From Saturnia japonica (taxonomy: Eukaryota > Arthropoda > Insecta > Lepidoptera > Saturniidae): a stretch of DNA of 64,000 bases. A program made the translations under genes and the position numbers. The first letter of the stretch is position 1, and each line of letters opens with the position of its first letter. Shown one piece after another: positions 46,388 through 57,319 of this stretch. The DNA lies in contig CM065304.1 of assembly GCA_033032175.1 (NCBI GenBank), positions 10,664,001 to 10,728,000 of the forward strand, in the 5' to 3' direction. A model generated the notes under the pieces. That model was not told the DNA's origin. It saw only the letters and a program-made list of their open reading frames with translations, and did no database searches.

Positions 46388-49200
46388 ATATATTGTATTT
46401 AACGATAACATTTTCTATTTATCAATGTTTGTTTATATTTAGGTTTGACAGGGATGACATTCTCTGCTATTGATAGTTTTAGACCATGCGCACTAAGGCA
46501 TTATAAATTATATTTATTTGAGGATGTATATCAGCAATTAGGACCTATAGTCCGATGATTGAGAGAATAGTTTTTAAATTTTGAAATTTGAAATGAAAAA
46601 GAAATAGTCAGATAGAACAGATTTTGAGAGACCGGTTGATTTTTTTTAATATTTGTTATAAAATGATTTCTTTTAAAAGTTAATATTATATAACATTATT
46701 GGTATGGTGTATACGGATGTAAATCTCAACAATTCTTTCCTGAGCTGACTACTTGAGGCGACGGTTTCTGGTACGAGTCTGCATTGTGCCGATCAACCAA
46801 GACTATAAGATCCTGGTTCGTGGTTCAGACGCGGAGCTGTCTGTCGCTGAGAATCCTACCTATACTATTTCCATTTCTTTATTTTCTCGATGACAGTTCT
46901 AACTTGATAGTTGTAGTGTTGTGATCAAATAAGTAATGATATCGATCGCTCATCGAGTGACAGCGACGATTCATCAGATTTTGATTAAAATAAATAAATA
47001 AAGATTACCTGTCGTTATAATTATTTCGTTTCATTGTCGAGTACCTACCTATACCTACTTATTTCACAACAGCTTCGAAAATTTTGAAGAAGTTGGCATT
47101 ATCAATCAAGAATTAATACGTGTAACATCTTGTAATGAAATATAATATTAGTTAATAAATTTGTATAAAAGTATCCGACAGTAGTTTAGTTTCTTACATT
47201 TTGTAAAAAGATATCGGGTCTGTTATCATGTTACGTTTATCGATATAGCTCCATCTCTATCAGTTTCTCCGACTCTGGTATAACCTTGTACGTGTGTAAA
47301 CGTCATATTTTTATAAAATAATGTAAAAAAGACGCTCATTCAAGTTTTCACAGTATCTGTCATTGAGAAAATAAAGAAATGGAAATGGTATAGTTGTGTT
47401 ATTGTGCGGTGGGCATTCAGGAGGCCTGTTAAGGACTTATTTTTCTCAACTAATTATTTATAATGGTTCTTTTTATTATTTATTATTAAAAGTTTCTTTA
47501 GGAAGTGTTGGTCACAGTTTGATATTTATAGTACACAAATTTAATTGTGAGATATTCTTGAAATATATCTTTATTTAATTTACCATAACTTTCATCTCGT
47601 ATTCCTTTTAGACAAATATCTCTTCCAAATTTTAGTTAATGAATTGTCTACAAACGATAACTTTTGTTCGTAAGGATTAATATGCTAAGCATAAAAAAAT
47701 GCTGAACAAACTTTACCTGATCACAAATCAATTTTTAATCTTCACCAAAAAAAAAAAGCAAAATACATTATTGTGGTATATGTATAAAATAATAGGTATG
47801 TGTTAAAGCGCACTTTTTTTAGGCATACTAAGGACCAATATTTTTGTACAACATTGTTTTTACCTATAATTATTACGCCATCGCACGCGGATAAAGCACT
47901 TCGGGAACACTAGCATTTCCGACTTATTTAACAAAACTCAAATATTAAAGAGTTATAACCTATACTATTTCTCGCTAATCTGGTTATCATATACAAAACT
48001 AATTTTTCGAATCAGGCAGGTAGTTCCAGGATAAGCGTGATTAAACAAAAAAAACTCTACCGCTTGATCTTTATTATTATTCAAATTTATACCTAGTTAT
48101 GTCTGTACAGTTAATTTTTTGTCCAAATTTCCCCATAGCCAAACTATATTATATGAACGATACTGATCACGAATATGATTTTCTTTTTGTTTTTCTTTCT
48201 GTTTTATGTCCGGATTTAACTCAAAACGGCTAGACCGATTTATTAGTTTCAGATTTAACACTTCCAGGTTCACGGCACGATTAATAGCAAACGTTGTTTG
48301 TTGCAGAAGGAGCTAACAGCTGTTATTCTGTTTCAGACGAAAGTATAATAAGAAAGAAATTTCGGTTTAATTATTTACGATGGATTTCGGCAAATTAACG
48401 CCTCCGTTAATCAAATATGTGAAAAACGTTTCATAAATTCTGTCCGATGCGATCATATACCTCGACGATTATCTTACACAAAATGTAAGTTGACACATGG
48501 AAATTCGATAGAATCAATAAAATTCTCAAAGCAAGTTTACCATAACTTTGTTAGAGTTAACTGGGGTGAGTTGGATCGTGTAAAAAGTTTTATGGATTTC
48601 TTATTGACCAGATTTGGATGGATGTTTGCAAATTAATGTTATATTATCAACGACATATTATTATATTATTAAATGATAGAAGAAAATAATTATTCACAAG
48701 ATAAATATGGTATCTTTATATGGCAAATTCCATTATAAATAGCAGTTATGATATAAACTTTTTAGCACCCTTGTGATTTAAAACGCAATGAAACGAAAAA
48801 ACGACAGAAAAAAGAGACAAGGATATAGATATAGGATTTAGGTTGAATGAAATAGAATACACACGGTTATTGCAATTTTTTAATTTTCACGGCCATGATC
48901 CTCATCAAATTGGCCTACCGGTGTGACGGCAAGACTTGTACGCACTGTTGTATGAATTATCGATAGTTCAGAGTTCCGCTCATTCAGGATTTTAAATAAA
49001 AAGAGCTAAAGTTGATATTTTTATGTTTTCTGATGGTCTCACTTCTACCGCGTGTGAAGGGCATACATGTTTTTTTTTAATTGTAGCACAATAAAGTGGC
49101 GGCACCATTAGGTGAAGAGCCCGATGAAGTAAAAAGAACACAAATGGCCACGAGAGTGTTCTAGAGATTAGTGCTACGGCATGCCATCCCTGCAATCAGC
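46387..49200. other. No supported gene; one inverted pair
   Basis: 46862-46901 (TATACTATTTCCATTTCTTT, ATTTTCTCGATGACAG) recurs inverted at 47360-47398. Other sequence is AT-rich with decayed repeat wording near 48190-48300. Confidence 0.4.
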
Positions 49201-49204
49201 CTGA

Positions 49205-49350
49205 GCTTTCAGTGAAGTAAAACATCGTGACGAAACCATAGCATGGTGGTAGGGCTTTTTCTGATGCCCGCCTGGCTAGCAACCGCCTTCAAGTTGAAAA
49301 CCTGTCGCCAAACATCAATCGGTGCGTCCCGACAGGGGCACTTGAGAACC
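49205..49350 (+). repeat. Dispersed repeat family G
   Basis: AAACATCGTGACGAAACCAT, AGCATGGTGGTAGGGCTTTT, CTTCAAGTTGAAAACCTGTC match 57112-57265 across the full length. Probably the 3' part of a LINE or a SINE; it has no poly(A). Confidence 0.7.
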
Positions 49351-49685
49351 AGTCTTCCACTAAGCTTAGCGTGCTTAAGCCATATCGTCATTTGTTATCA
49401 ATCATTTCACCAGGTACAGTAGCAGATAATATAATTGTATCAAATCTCAAACATCGCTATTTTAACCACATCTTGTAAATAACACAGAAATTTGTGAACA
49501 AACTCAATAATGTAAAAAAGCACATAAACACAATTGACAATAATGCTCATCACACAAAACTCTATCATGTGCGGGAATCGAAAACGTGACCTCTCGACTT
49601 TACAGTATTAGGGCTTACTGTAACTACACTAAGAGGTTTCTATCAGATTTTTCAACTAATTGCGGTAGTAAGATTGATAACTTAC

Positions 49686-49781
49686 TGTTTGTAAGTAAAA
49701 TAAGTAGATGAGGTTGATGACCTCCACTGCAGTTTCTAGGCCCATCACCACCATCCAAGGCAAGAGCATGAACTTGATGTC
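49686..49781 (-). CDS. Exon of a multi-pass membrane protein gene
   Basis: A 96-base exon, phase 0 at both ends, with a good acceptor (CAATTGTTTCAG|GAC) and a consensus donor (ACA|GTAAGT). The 32 residues run DIKFMLLPWMVVMGLETAVE and then VINLIYLFYLQT: a PW-containing turn and a hydrophobic span. The preceding exon at 53946-54031 ends in phase 0 on a Lys codon, so the two join cleanly. The style, LIYGVYK then DIKFMLLPW, recalls insect four-span membrane proteins of unknown function. I could not find the flanking exons, so the start, length and gene name are unknown. Confidence 0.7.
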
Positions 49782-50769
49782 CTGAAACAATTGTCTTTAT
49801 TAATAGGTACATACTTAGGTTATAGATATAATTATGTTATTTCCAATATTATGTAAGCAATAAATAATTATAATTTTAATATTAATTACATATTTAAATA
49901 CGTATATTGCGAAATTTATAATTTAAAATTTGCAATACATATAAAATTTATAATTTAAAATATGTAATATTTGTATATATTATACTTGAAGCAAAAGTTT
50001 TCGGTACCTTTTTAAGCGTATTACGTGCACAAAACACATGGTTAAAGTTTATATGGAGAAGGAGTGCAGAAAGCTAAAATTAATCTATAATATCTGTTAC
50101 TAATATATCAAATTAAATAAATTAATACTGCGAATCCTAACCCGACCAGTATCATTGAACTGCATTGAACTTAGACCCCCCAAACAAATGTCAGACAGAA
50201 AATGGTCTATGATCAAAAAGTCGCAGGTCGAATTTCAAACTTAGGGCGTCCGATCACTAATATATATAAATAAATGACATTTGTTTAAAAAAAACAGTTG
50301 TTCATTTTAAATACGAACTTCGTGTCGTAGCACAAACATACCACAGATGGCACGCAATATAAATGACGAGTATGGACCAGGTACCGCACGTGATTTTGGT
50401 TTGATCGGTTCCTCTATGAAAATTTTGATCTGAATAATGAGCACCGTGGCCAACTGGAGACGAAGATCGATAACAATAAATTGAAAACCATAGTTGCAGC
50501 AGATTCATTTCAAACTATGTTGAAATTAACAGCAGCCCTCAACATAAGTATTAAAATGATATTGATTCATTTAGGTCAAATTGAAAGATAAAAAAGGTTG
50601 GAAATAGAAAATTTATGAATTTAGTTTTTTATACTTTTAAAATCGATGTCATGGTTCTTTACAACGTATTTATCTATTTATTATAGTTTGAATATTGGTA
50701 GTACAAACTAGGTGGTACCTATCACTAGCGCCTTGCCAACCTTGAATCACCTTTTTTTTTTTTTTTTTA

Positions 50770-51119
50770 ATTTGGAGTTAGCCGTCTTGGGTACACACCC
50801 GCCCGGGGGGACGAGTGGTTATGTGAGATTCCTACTCACTAAAACTCCACGGTGTACCATCCGCCGCCTCAATGGGGCGACGCGGGACCGCGTGTAGCAT
50901 TCATACCGCGTCGTCCCGGCGGCCCGCCCGGCAATTCCGGGCTCCGGCCAAAAGGAGACAGCTCGGTACATCCTAGCTGCCTCCTACGTCCACCGAACCG
51001 TGCAATGAGAAGACGGGTCCCCCGACCCGTCTCTCCTGGTTCACTTAGGGTGGCGGGAGTTGCGAATGAAGTGCCTCCTTCGGCCACCTGTTCGTCTTTG
51101 GCGGAGAGGGCCACTTAGA
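50770..51119 (-). repeat. R1-family 3' UTR
   Basis: Minus strand: GACGGGTCGGGGGACCCGTC near 51040-51015 (a strong hairpin), later GATGGTACACCGTGGAGTTT and GGGCGGGTGTGTACCCAAGA before poly(A). The same order is present at 58045-58300, which links the two elements. Confidence 0.85.
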
Positions 51120-51736
51120 GGATTCTCATGGCCTTGACCACACTCGACAGCGAGAGGTCCCTTCCAATCACCGAGGCCAGAGTGCGGCGCCACTCATCGC
51201 ACGTGGTGGTGGGCTCCCTGCGGGCTATTCTGTCCAGGTATCATCCGAAACAGCTATGTCCGGGCAGCACCTGTACGAGCCTGAACGACAGGGAGCCCTG
51301 CTCCCTATTAATTCACTGTTCAAAGACCGTGCGGACAGCGTCTATGGTATAACCACCATAGCGCTCGCCTGCCAGGTCCCATCCCCAATGCCGCAGCACC
51401 TCCACTCTAGCTTCCCGCCTCCGCTGTTGGACCTCCGTGGGAGCCGGGGGCTCCCCTATTTGTTTTTTACGCCGCCGTGAAACGATACACGGCGGTGAGC
51501 ACCTCCGCCTCCAACTCCCACGGTGGGGAGCCGGCGAGCACAAAATCCGCCTCCGCGGACACCGATCGATACCCACGAATCGCCCTCAGCGCCACAACAC
51601 GCTGCGCAGCAAACAGCACGCGTTTATTGTGGGCACTGAGGGCGTTCACCCAGATCGGCGCCCCGTAGACGGCCATACTACGCACGACCCCCTCATACAG
51701 CCGGCGGCAACTCGAACCAGACCCTATGCCCATCGA
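51120..51736 (-). pseudogene. R1-type pol, thumb and C-terminal region
   Basis: Blocks in order: LYEGVVRSMAVYGAPIWVNA, QRVVALRAIRGYRSVSAEAD, AGSPPWELEAEVLTAVYRF, then RREARVEVLRHWGWDLAGER and GHSCFG-stop-YLDRIARREPTTTCDE. They follow the usual R1-clade order up to the C-terminal His/Cys region, which is incomplete. Frameshifts lie near 51465 and 51300. Confidence 0.7.
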
Positions 51737-52565
51737 TGATTATATTGGCCCCAGAGGGCGGACCGCACCGAGACCCATGAAATAGCAGGGCCTCGGTTTT
51801 TTCAACAGCCACCCTGAGGCCCATCCTTCTAATAGGCCCGATCACTAGGTCCACCCACTCCGTTGCCAGGCGCTCTACTTTTGGCCAGTTTCCCCCTAGG
51901 CTATGACTAGAGTATCATCCGCGTAGCAGAAGATGCGCACTCCCTCTGTGAGTGCGCCACGGAGTACCCAGTCGTAGCCTATGTTGCACAGGAGCGGTCC
52001 CAAGACCGACCCCTACGAAACCCCACACCTGACTTGGCGCTCGACCATCAGACCCTGGCTGTCCACGTAGGCAACTCATCTGTTGTCAAGATAATCTCCT
52101 AACAGCCGCCGCAGTTAAGTGACACCGCCATCAGCCAAGGGCGTCCACTGTAGATCACCCCACCCGGAAGCCGTACTACCCGCTGACAGTTCCGGCCCCA
52201 CAACCTTCATGTGCCGGGCGACACGAGAAGCAATAATGTGCTCAAGCATTTTCCCCATGTCGTCCAAGAGCACAAGGGGTCGGTAGGATGACGGGAAGTC
52301 CAGAGGGCGACCCACCTTCGCTAGGAGACAGCCGCCACTCCTTTCAAAGATTCGGGAACCGTCCGACCGCAATGCATCGGTCGAACAGCTCCCGAAGCTC
52401 TCCCACTAAATGGCCGAGTGCCAACGACAGTACTTGGCCCAGAACGCTATCCGGGCCAGGCGCCCTCCGCTTATAGCTAAGGCACTCCAACACCAGCACT
52501 ATCTCCGAATCTTTTACGGGATGGGGCGTGTCTGGCGTAACCACAGTCCCAACCCTATGAGGCAT
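51737..52565 (-). pseudogene. R1-type reverse transcriptase, broken
   Basis: Fingers are seen as ECLSYKRRAPGPDSVLGQVL, then FPSSYRPLVLLDDMGKMLEH and IIASRVARHMKVVGPELSAG. Downstream, out of frame, comes LGDYLDN, then CGVS-stop-GSVLGPLLCNIGYDWVL (stop at 52013-52015 replacing the usual Gln) and the catalytic FCYADDTLVIA (YADD at 51914-51925). Motif A, usually LDIANAFN, is not found between them, so a stretch of roughly 60 residues seems deleted near 52130. The enzyme is dead. Confidence 0.75.
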
Positions 52566-52826
52566 TGGCGGTGGGAGGAACTACGGAGGGTCAGGAAATA
52601 ATGTTCCCACCATCCTCAACACCCCCTCCGGCTGAAGGGTCTCCGTTATCGGGGGCACCTGACCTCAGAATTTCTTCCAGGCAACCCAATATGGGTGCCC
52701 CCATGGAACCCCGTTCAGTGTTTGGAGGAGCTCCACCCATCCCTCGTCATTGGCCCGACTTATGGCTACCTGCAGAGACTTTTTACATTCTCTGTAGGCG
52801 TCATATAGCTGGAACTCCTCCCCAGG

Positions 52827-53678
52827 TTATCGACTGTGCCGCCAACGGCTATGTTGAAGCAGCCGCCGTGCGGCGGAGCAGGCCGCACGGAGATCCACTA
52901 TCTCCGGCGACCACCAGTACACCGCCCGCCTATTTTGTGTGCGGTTATTGCTCCGCGGCATCGACGCGTCGCAAACCTCCGTGATAGCTGCACGGAAGCG
53001 GGCGTCAGACGCGTCGATCTCCTCCGTTGCAGGAGCCGGCGACCTCCAGCTCTGAACACAGGCCGCCTCCTCCACCATCTCTCGGTTGAGGTGGCCCATA
53101 ACCCATCTAGGAAACGCTGCACTTCCACGTGGGCAAGCTATCGCTCCCTCTGAGGAGGCGGAGACCTCGAACCGAATATATCGATGATCCACCTCCTCCA
53201 AAACTCGCCATCCATGCACACGGCGTGCGACAGACGGAGTGGTGAATGATACGTCCACCACGGATCCTCCGTTCTGTCACATGCACGTTAACGCTGTACC
53301 TCTGTTGAGGAGGGACAGTCCAACCTCGACTGTCCACTTCTCAACTGCTACGCCTTGTGGGCTCATGGCCACCGCTCCCCACGCCTGTGACTTGGCGTTA
53401 AGATCTCCAAGCAGGGACGATGGGAAGCGATGCCAGCCGCTTACCGCCTGCCCCAGGGAGTCGAGGAACGTCTCGAACTCCACCAGGGCCCGGTTCAGAG
53501 ATAAATACACAGCAATAATGGCGTCTTCTCCCCTGGCAGCCGCCACGAACCCAGCCCCCCTCTCCTTAACAGAAAGGGGCAACCTTGATTCACCCAACCT
53601 CAACATTAGGTTATATGGCTGCGACCTTCTGTAGGGTAACCACCAGTCGGACTGCCTCAAGTAGATACAAATATCCAA
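52827..53678 (-). pseudogene. R1-type endonuclease
   Basis: Shows GAGFVAAARGEDAIIAVYLS, LNRALVEFETFLDSLGQAV, the catalytic GDLNAKSQAWG, LLNRGTALTCM, then TGA at 53277-53279, and in the same frame QNGGSVVDVSFTTPSVARRV and DHRYIRFEVS, ending with VYWWSPEIVDLRAACSAARR. Only one in-frame stop breaks about 280 codons. The N-terminal 70-80 residues of the domain are missing. R1-clade endonucleases nick a target, in some families a fixed one; target specificity cannot be judged here. Confidence 0.8.
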
Positions 53679-53945
53679 AGAAATTACTAGGTATACTATT
53701 CATTAAAAAAATTATTTGATTTTTTCTATATCTATCTTAGGATCCTTTTCCTATGGTCTATCTTTTAAGTCAGTAATATAACACTGGGGTTTTTAGGAAA
53801 TAATGCTGCATGATATATTTACTTAAAATACCAAAACAAAATGGGTTGAAAAGAAAGGCTCACTATTTTGTATTAAAAAAAACGAGCTTAAATATTTTAA
53901 TGTATGAATTCAATGCAAAGCTTACAAAAATATTGTGTTACTGAC

Positions 53946-54031
53946 CTTGTAAACTCCATAAATAAGTATGGTACATGCTACCAGGCCTATAGCGCTGCAA
54001 GCTAGGAGAGTGATGTTCAGCGATACGGTTA
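53946..54031 (-). CDS. Exon of the same multi-pass membrane protein gene
   Basis: An 86-base exon with acceptor TTATTCTTGCAG|TA and donor AAG|GTCAGT. It opens with the last two bases of a codon and then encodes 28 residues, TVSLNITLLACSAIGLVACT then ILIYGVYK. A potential N-glycosylation site (Asn-Ile-Thr) precedes a clear membrane span. It ends in phase 0 and joins the exon at 49686-49781 in frame over an intron of 4,164 bases that holds an R1-clade LINE. Upstream exons must lie to the right; I could not recognise them. Gene family is inferred as an insect tetraspan-type membrane protein; no name is justified. Confidence 0.7.
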
Positions 54032-54790
54032 CTGCAAGAATAAAATACAGTTAAGGGAAATAGATTACTGCAAAGAATACATACTATTATACATTCAATA
54101 ATATAATCAGTATCTAATGAATATCTTCGTATAATAACAATAAAAATATAAAACAAATGAAGTAGTACCTATACTAAATATTAAGTGAATAATTATATTA
54201 TATTTTTTAAGTTTATTATATTGTGTCTTCCAAATTGCTGTGAGCACCACTTATTAGTGTTACGATGTTATCGGGCACATCAACCATGTGCTTCAACGGT
54301 ACAAAAAAGTCCGAAAATACGTATTTTATATCTTTTATAACTACAATAATATTAAAACAAACAATTATATTATTAATTAAACTTCAGGTGCAGAATTTCA
54401 TTAAAAGCTATAATATCGTTTTAAATATAATGTTTATAAAAAAAAATCACTCAATGGTAATAGTGTTGTTAGCTGCACGAGCAACTATTTAGATAACAAG
54501 ATATAAAGCAAATATACGTTTACAGTAAGCATGTCTTTATGAGGATCGATACTTTTTCGTGGATGTGTGCCTGGAAGCTATTGTCTTTGCATAATTCTCT
54601 TTGTCATCATCGTTAAAATGTTACACTCGAGATAACAACACATATTAAGTGACGCGACCAGAATCAGAATCTGCCAGTTTTCCAGGTCAGTAGATTTGTT
54701 CTCCATAAACATACGGTTCGATTCTAAATTTATACCAATAATAGAAAAAATATAGTAACGGGCAAACCAAGTACATTTATAGTTTTAAAA
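54032..54790. other. Probable intron, no feature
   Basis: AT-rich; expected to be intron or upstream sequence of the minus-strand gene. Confidence 0.45.
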
Positions 54791-55260
54791 CTAGCTATGC
54801 ACGCGACTTCGTTCGCGTGGACTATAGCATGCCGTCGCTCGGGTATACACGCGAATTGTGCTATTCCCGCTCCCAGTTTATTGTAGGCGATTCATAGAAG
54901 ATAGATATATGCTCTCACTAACTTTTTGGTAACTCTTTTTAATATCTACAATTATGTACTACGTTGATTTGATATATCTCCTATGAATTACGCAGCGTAA
55001 GCTGTTTAAGCGCCCGAATTGATTTATCATGACCAGATTATTTTTAATTTGCCCGGAACCCTAATTCTTGTCCTAAAATAAAAATAGCCTAAGTTACTTC
55101 TTATAATATCAGCTATCTACACACAGACAGACAAAAAGTTTAAATATTGGTGTTTTGTTATAAGTAGGTATTGTATATACTTTCATATGCATTTTGTAAA
55201 AAAAACTGTTATTTTGACATTACAAACAAATAATTCAATTTTATTAATTGCATAGAACAA
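54791..55260 (-). mobile_element. Helitron-like element
   Basis: At the left, A|CTAGCTATGCACGCGACTTC, then GTTCGCGTGGACTATAGCAT, is the reverse complement of a Helitron 3' end with its hairpin. The interior matches 24122-24602 and 28590-29010. The 5' end is near 55255 (CAATTTTATTAATTGCATAG). Confidence 0.65.
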
Positions 55261-55535
55261 AGGACGTATGGCACGCGGGGCTTGCCGCGGTCCTACATCA
55301 GCCGATATATCCAGTAATCAAGCAAGGTGGCACGGATCTGTAACCGACTGATTCGCGACCCGTCCGACACGCTAACTTTCTTGTCGGTTCTTGTGTATTG
55401 GGATCAGCCGACAGCCAGTGTATGCTCAGTTGCCGAGGGCTCTCAGGCTGATACGACAGCGAAGACCGGTGATAAACTACCTATCTCTCAGTGATCGCAG
55501 TTGTTTTTGGATGGTACTGTGTTTGAATTGGAAGG
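55261..55535 (+). repeat. Diverged ACCACCATACATA-family repeat
   Basis: GATATATCCAGTAATCAAGC, later CTACCTATCTCTCAGTGATC and GTTGTTTTTGGATGGTACTG, follow the order seen at 56450-56760. The copy is heavily diverged. Confidence 0.45.
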
Positions 55536-56350
55536 TTACCATGCAGACCCATAAAACCCACCACAGTGAAAACCAAAAGACTGATCACGTAATGCTAGTT
55601 GTAACACAACACAAGCGAGTAAAACTATTTATTTTGTACAGGTTGGCGTTGCCTCAATGTCCTACTATCTCACTCTCACCATTTCGTGTTTGTTACTCGG
55701 GTGTGCCACCTGCAATGTAAGGCTATCTTGGGTTTCTCGAGACGTTATTCGCCTCTCAGTTCACCGAGTCGTTTTGTCATAACACGATATTAGTTATAAT
55801 AAAATAATATCACTATGAACTTACTTTGTCTATGTTATTGCCGTAAATCTGTTTTTGATTAGTAAATAAAATACATATTTCTTATTTACTTTAATGGAAA
55901 CTTGCAATACCTTTGAATACTATTCACGCAATACCGTGTTTCTATCATCGTATTTGATATTACTGAAAATGTTTTCTATTTATTTGAAATCATTTTTCCA
56001 TTCGTTTTGTTGAAATTTTGATATGGAAAATAAAATTTCTGAATAACATAGTCTTCTTGTCGTTCATTTGCATATTTATTTTTAGATGAAATATACCGAG
56101 CATTGAATATATTCGAAAACCAAAACTCAAATGGTTTGAAAATACTAGGTTCAATTATATATTATAACGAAATACCATTATCACTCGACTATCTTACTCC
56201 TTATTAGAATGACTTTATAATAAATACCTAATCAATTAATGCATTACAAGCGGTAACTCAAATCTAATTATACAATTATTAGTTAAGATTTTAGTTGCAC
56301 ATTAATTCATTCACAGTTTAGATTCATTTAGAATATAATAAACATTTGTT
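55536..56350. other. No recognisable gene
   Basis: AT-rich. The 109-codon open frame at 55391-55720 spans repeat sequence and shows no domain. Confidence 0.45.
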
Positions 56351-56800
56351 GGGCGGTAGGATATGATAATTGTATCCGATTGGATCGCGACCACCATATA
56401 TCAGATGAAATATCCGCAACAGCGGCCTGCTTAGACTTATTATGTTCCGGGATCAATCAGTACAAATCCAGTAATCAAGCGGAATGATAAGGTTTCATTA
56501 TCCGACTGAATCGCAACCACCATATAACAGGTATAACAACCACCACAGGGGCATGTTTGGATGTGTCATGTTCCGGGATCAACCAGTATAAATCCAGTAA
56601 TCAAGCGGAATAATAGAGAATATGTATTCGACTGAATCGCGACCACCATATATCAGGTGTAACATCTGTCATAGGGGACTACTTGTACGTCTTTTTTTGG
56701 GGGTTAACAATCTCTTGGTTATTACCGTTGTTTTTGGATTGTAATGTACTTACCATCGGGCATAGTTCCGTTGCTTTGCCTTGCTACTATTAAAATAATA
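56351..56800 (+). repeat. 126-bp tandem units of the ACCACCATACATA family with tail
   Basis: AATCGCGACCACCATATA-type cores start at 56383, 56509 and 56635, a 126-base period. Units contain ATGTTCCGGGATCAATCAGT and AATCCAGTAATCAAGCGGAA. The tail follows from 56695 (ATCTCTTGGTTATTACCGTT, ACTTACCATCGGGCATAGTT). Confidence 0.85.
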
Positions 56801-57111
56801 TTAAGGAAACACAAATTTCAGAAAATGGGATTATGTTATTACGTTTAAGAAGTTACAAAAAAAAGATGTTTAGCAGATACCATGATTAAGTTAAACACAA
56901 TTTCTATTTTATATTGAAACAAACCATGTTGTAGGTATTATCCTATAAATGTTATTATCCACAACTGTATCATATTAACACGTTTTGTTTACAATAATAA
57001 TGATTTAACGATAGATTTATTACAAAGTCTTCGAACATTATTTTTAGTCGAACTATAAAGATTCATTTTAACGTAATTGTTTATCTTAACAAATACAAAT
57101 ATATTTAGGTG

Positions 57112-57265
57112 AGCTTGCGGTGAAGGAAATCATCGTGATGAAACCATAGTATGTTGGTAGAGTTTTTTAATACCCGCCTAGCTAGCCTACCACTTTCAAG
57201 TTGGAAATCTGTCGCCAAGCACCTATCGATGTCTTTCGCTGACACACTTGAGAACTCCCTTTTCT
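57112..57265 (+). repeat. Dispersed repeat family G
   Basis: GCGGTGAAGGAAATCATCGT, ACCATAGTATGTTGGTAGAG and TTTCAAGTTGGAAATCTGTC match 49205-49350. It ends about 60 bases before the R1 deletion derivative. Confidence 0.7.
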
Positions 57266-57319
57266 CATTAGAGACAAGTCTTTTAGATTTAGATTTTTCT
57301 GTAACTTAACATCATATAA

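Larger units (their letters stand above)
50753..53665 (-). mobile_element. R1-clade LINE inside an intron, decayed
   Basis: Minus-strand order is endonuclease, reverse transcriptase, C-terminal region, 3' UTR, and a poly(A) seen as a T-run at 50753-50769. It is GC-rich relative to its surroundings. The whole gag and the start of the endonuclease are lost (5' truncation near 53665), and several stops and at least one internal deletion are present. It lies between two host exons and reads in the same direction as the gene. The 3' UTR matches that of the element at 57320-58328. Confidence 0.88.

Noticed and set aside
50852..53634. Many 60-140 codon open frames on the plus strand
   Set aside because: They are antisense to the GC-rich R1 element, where stops are rare; no domain is recognisable in them.
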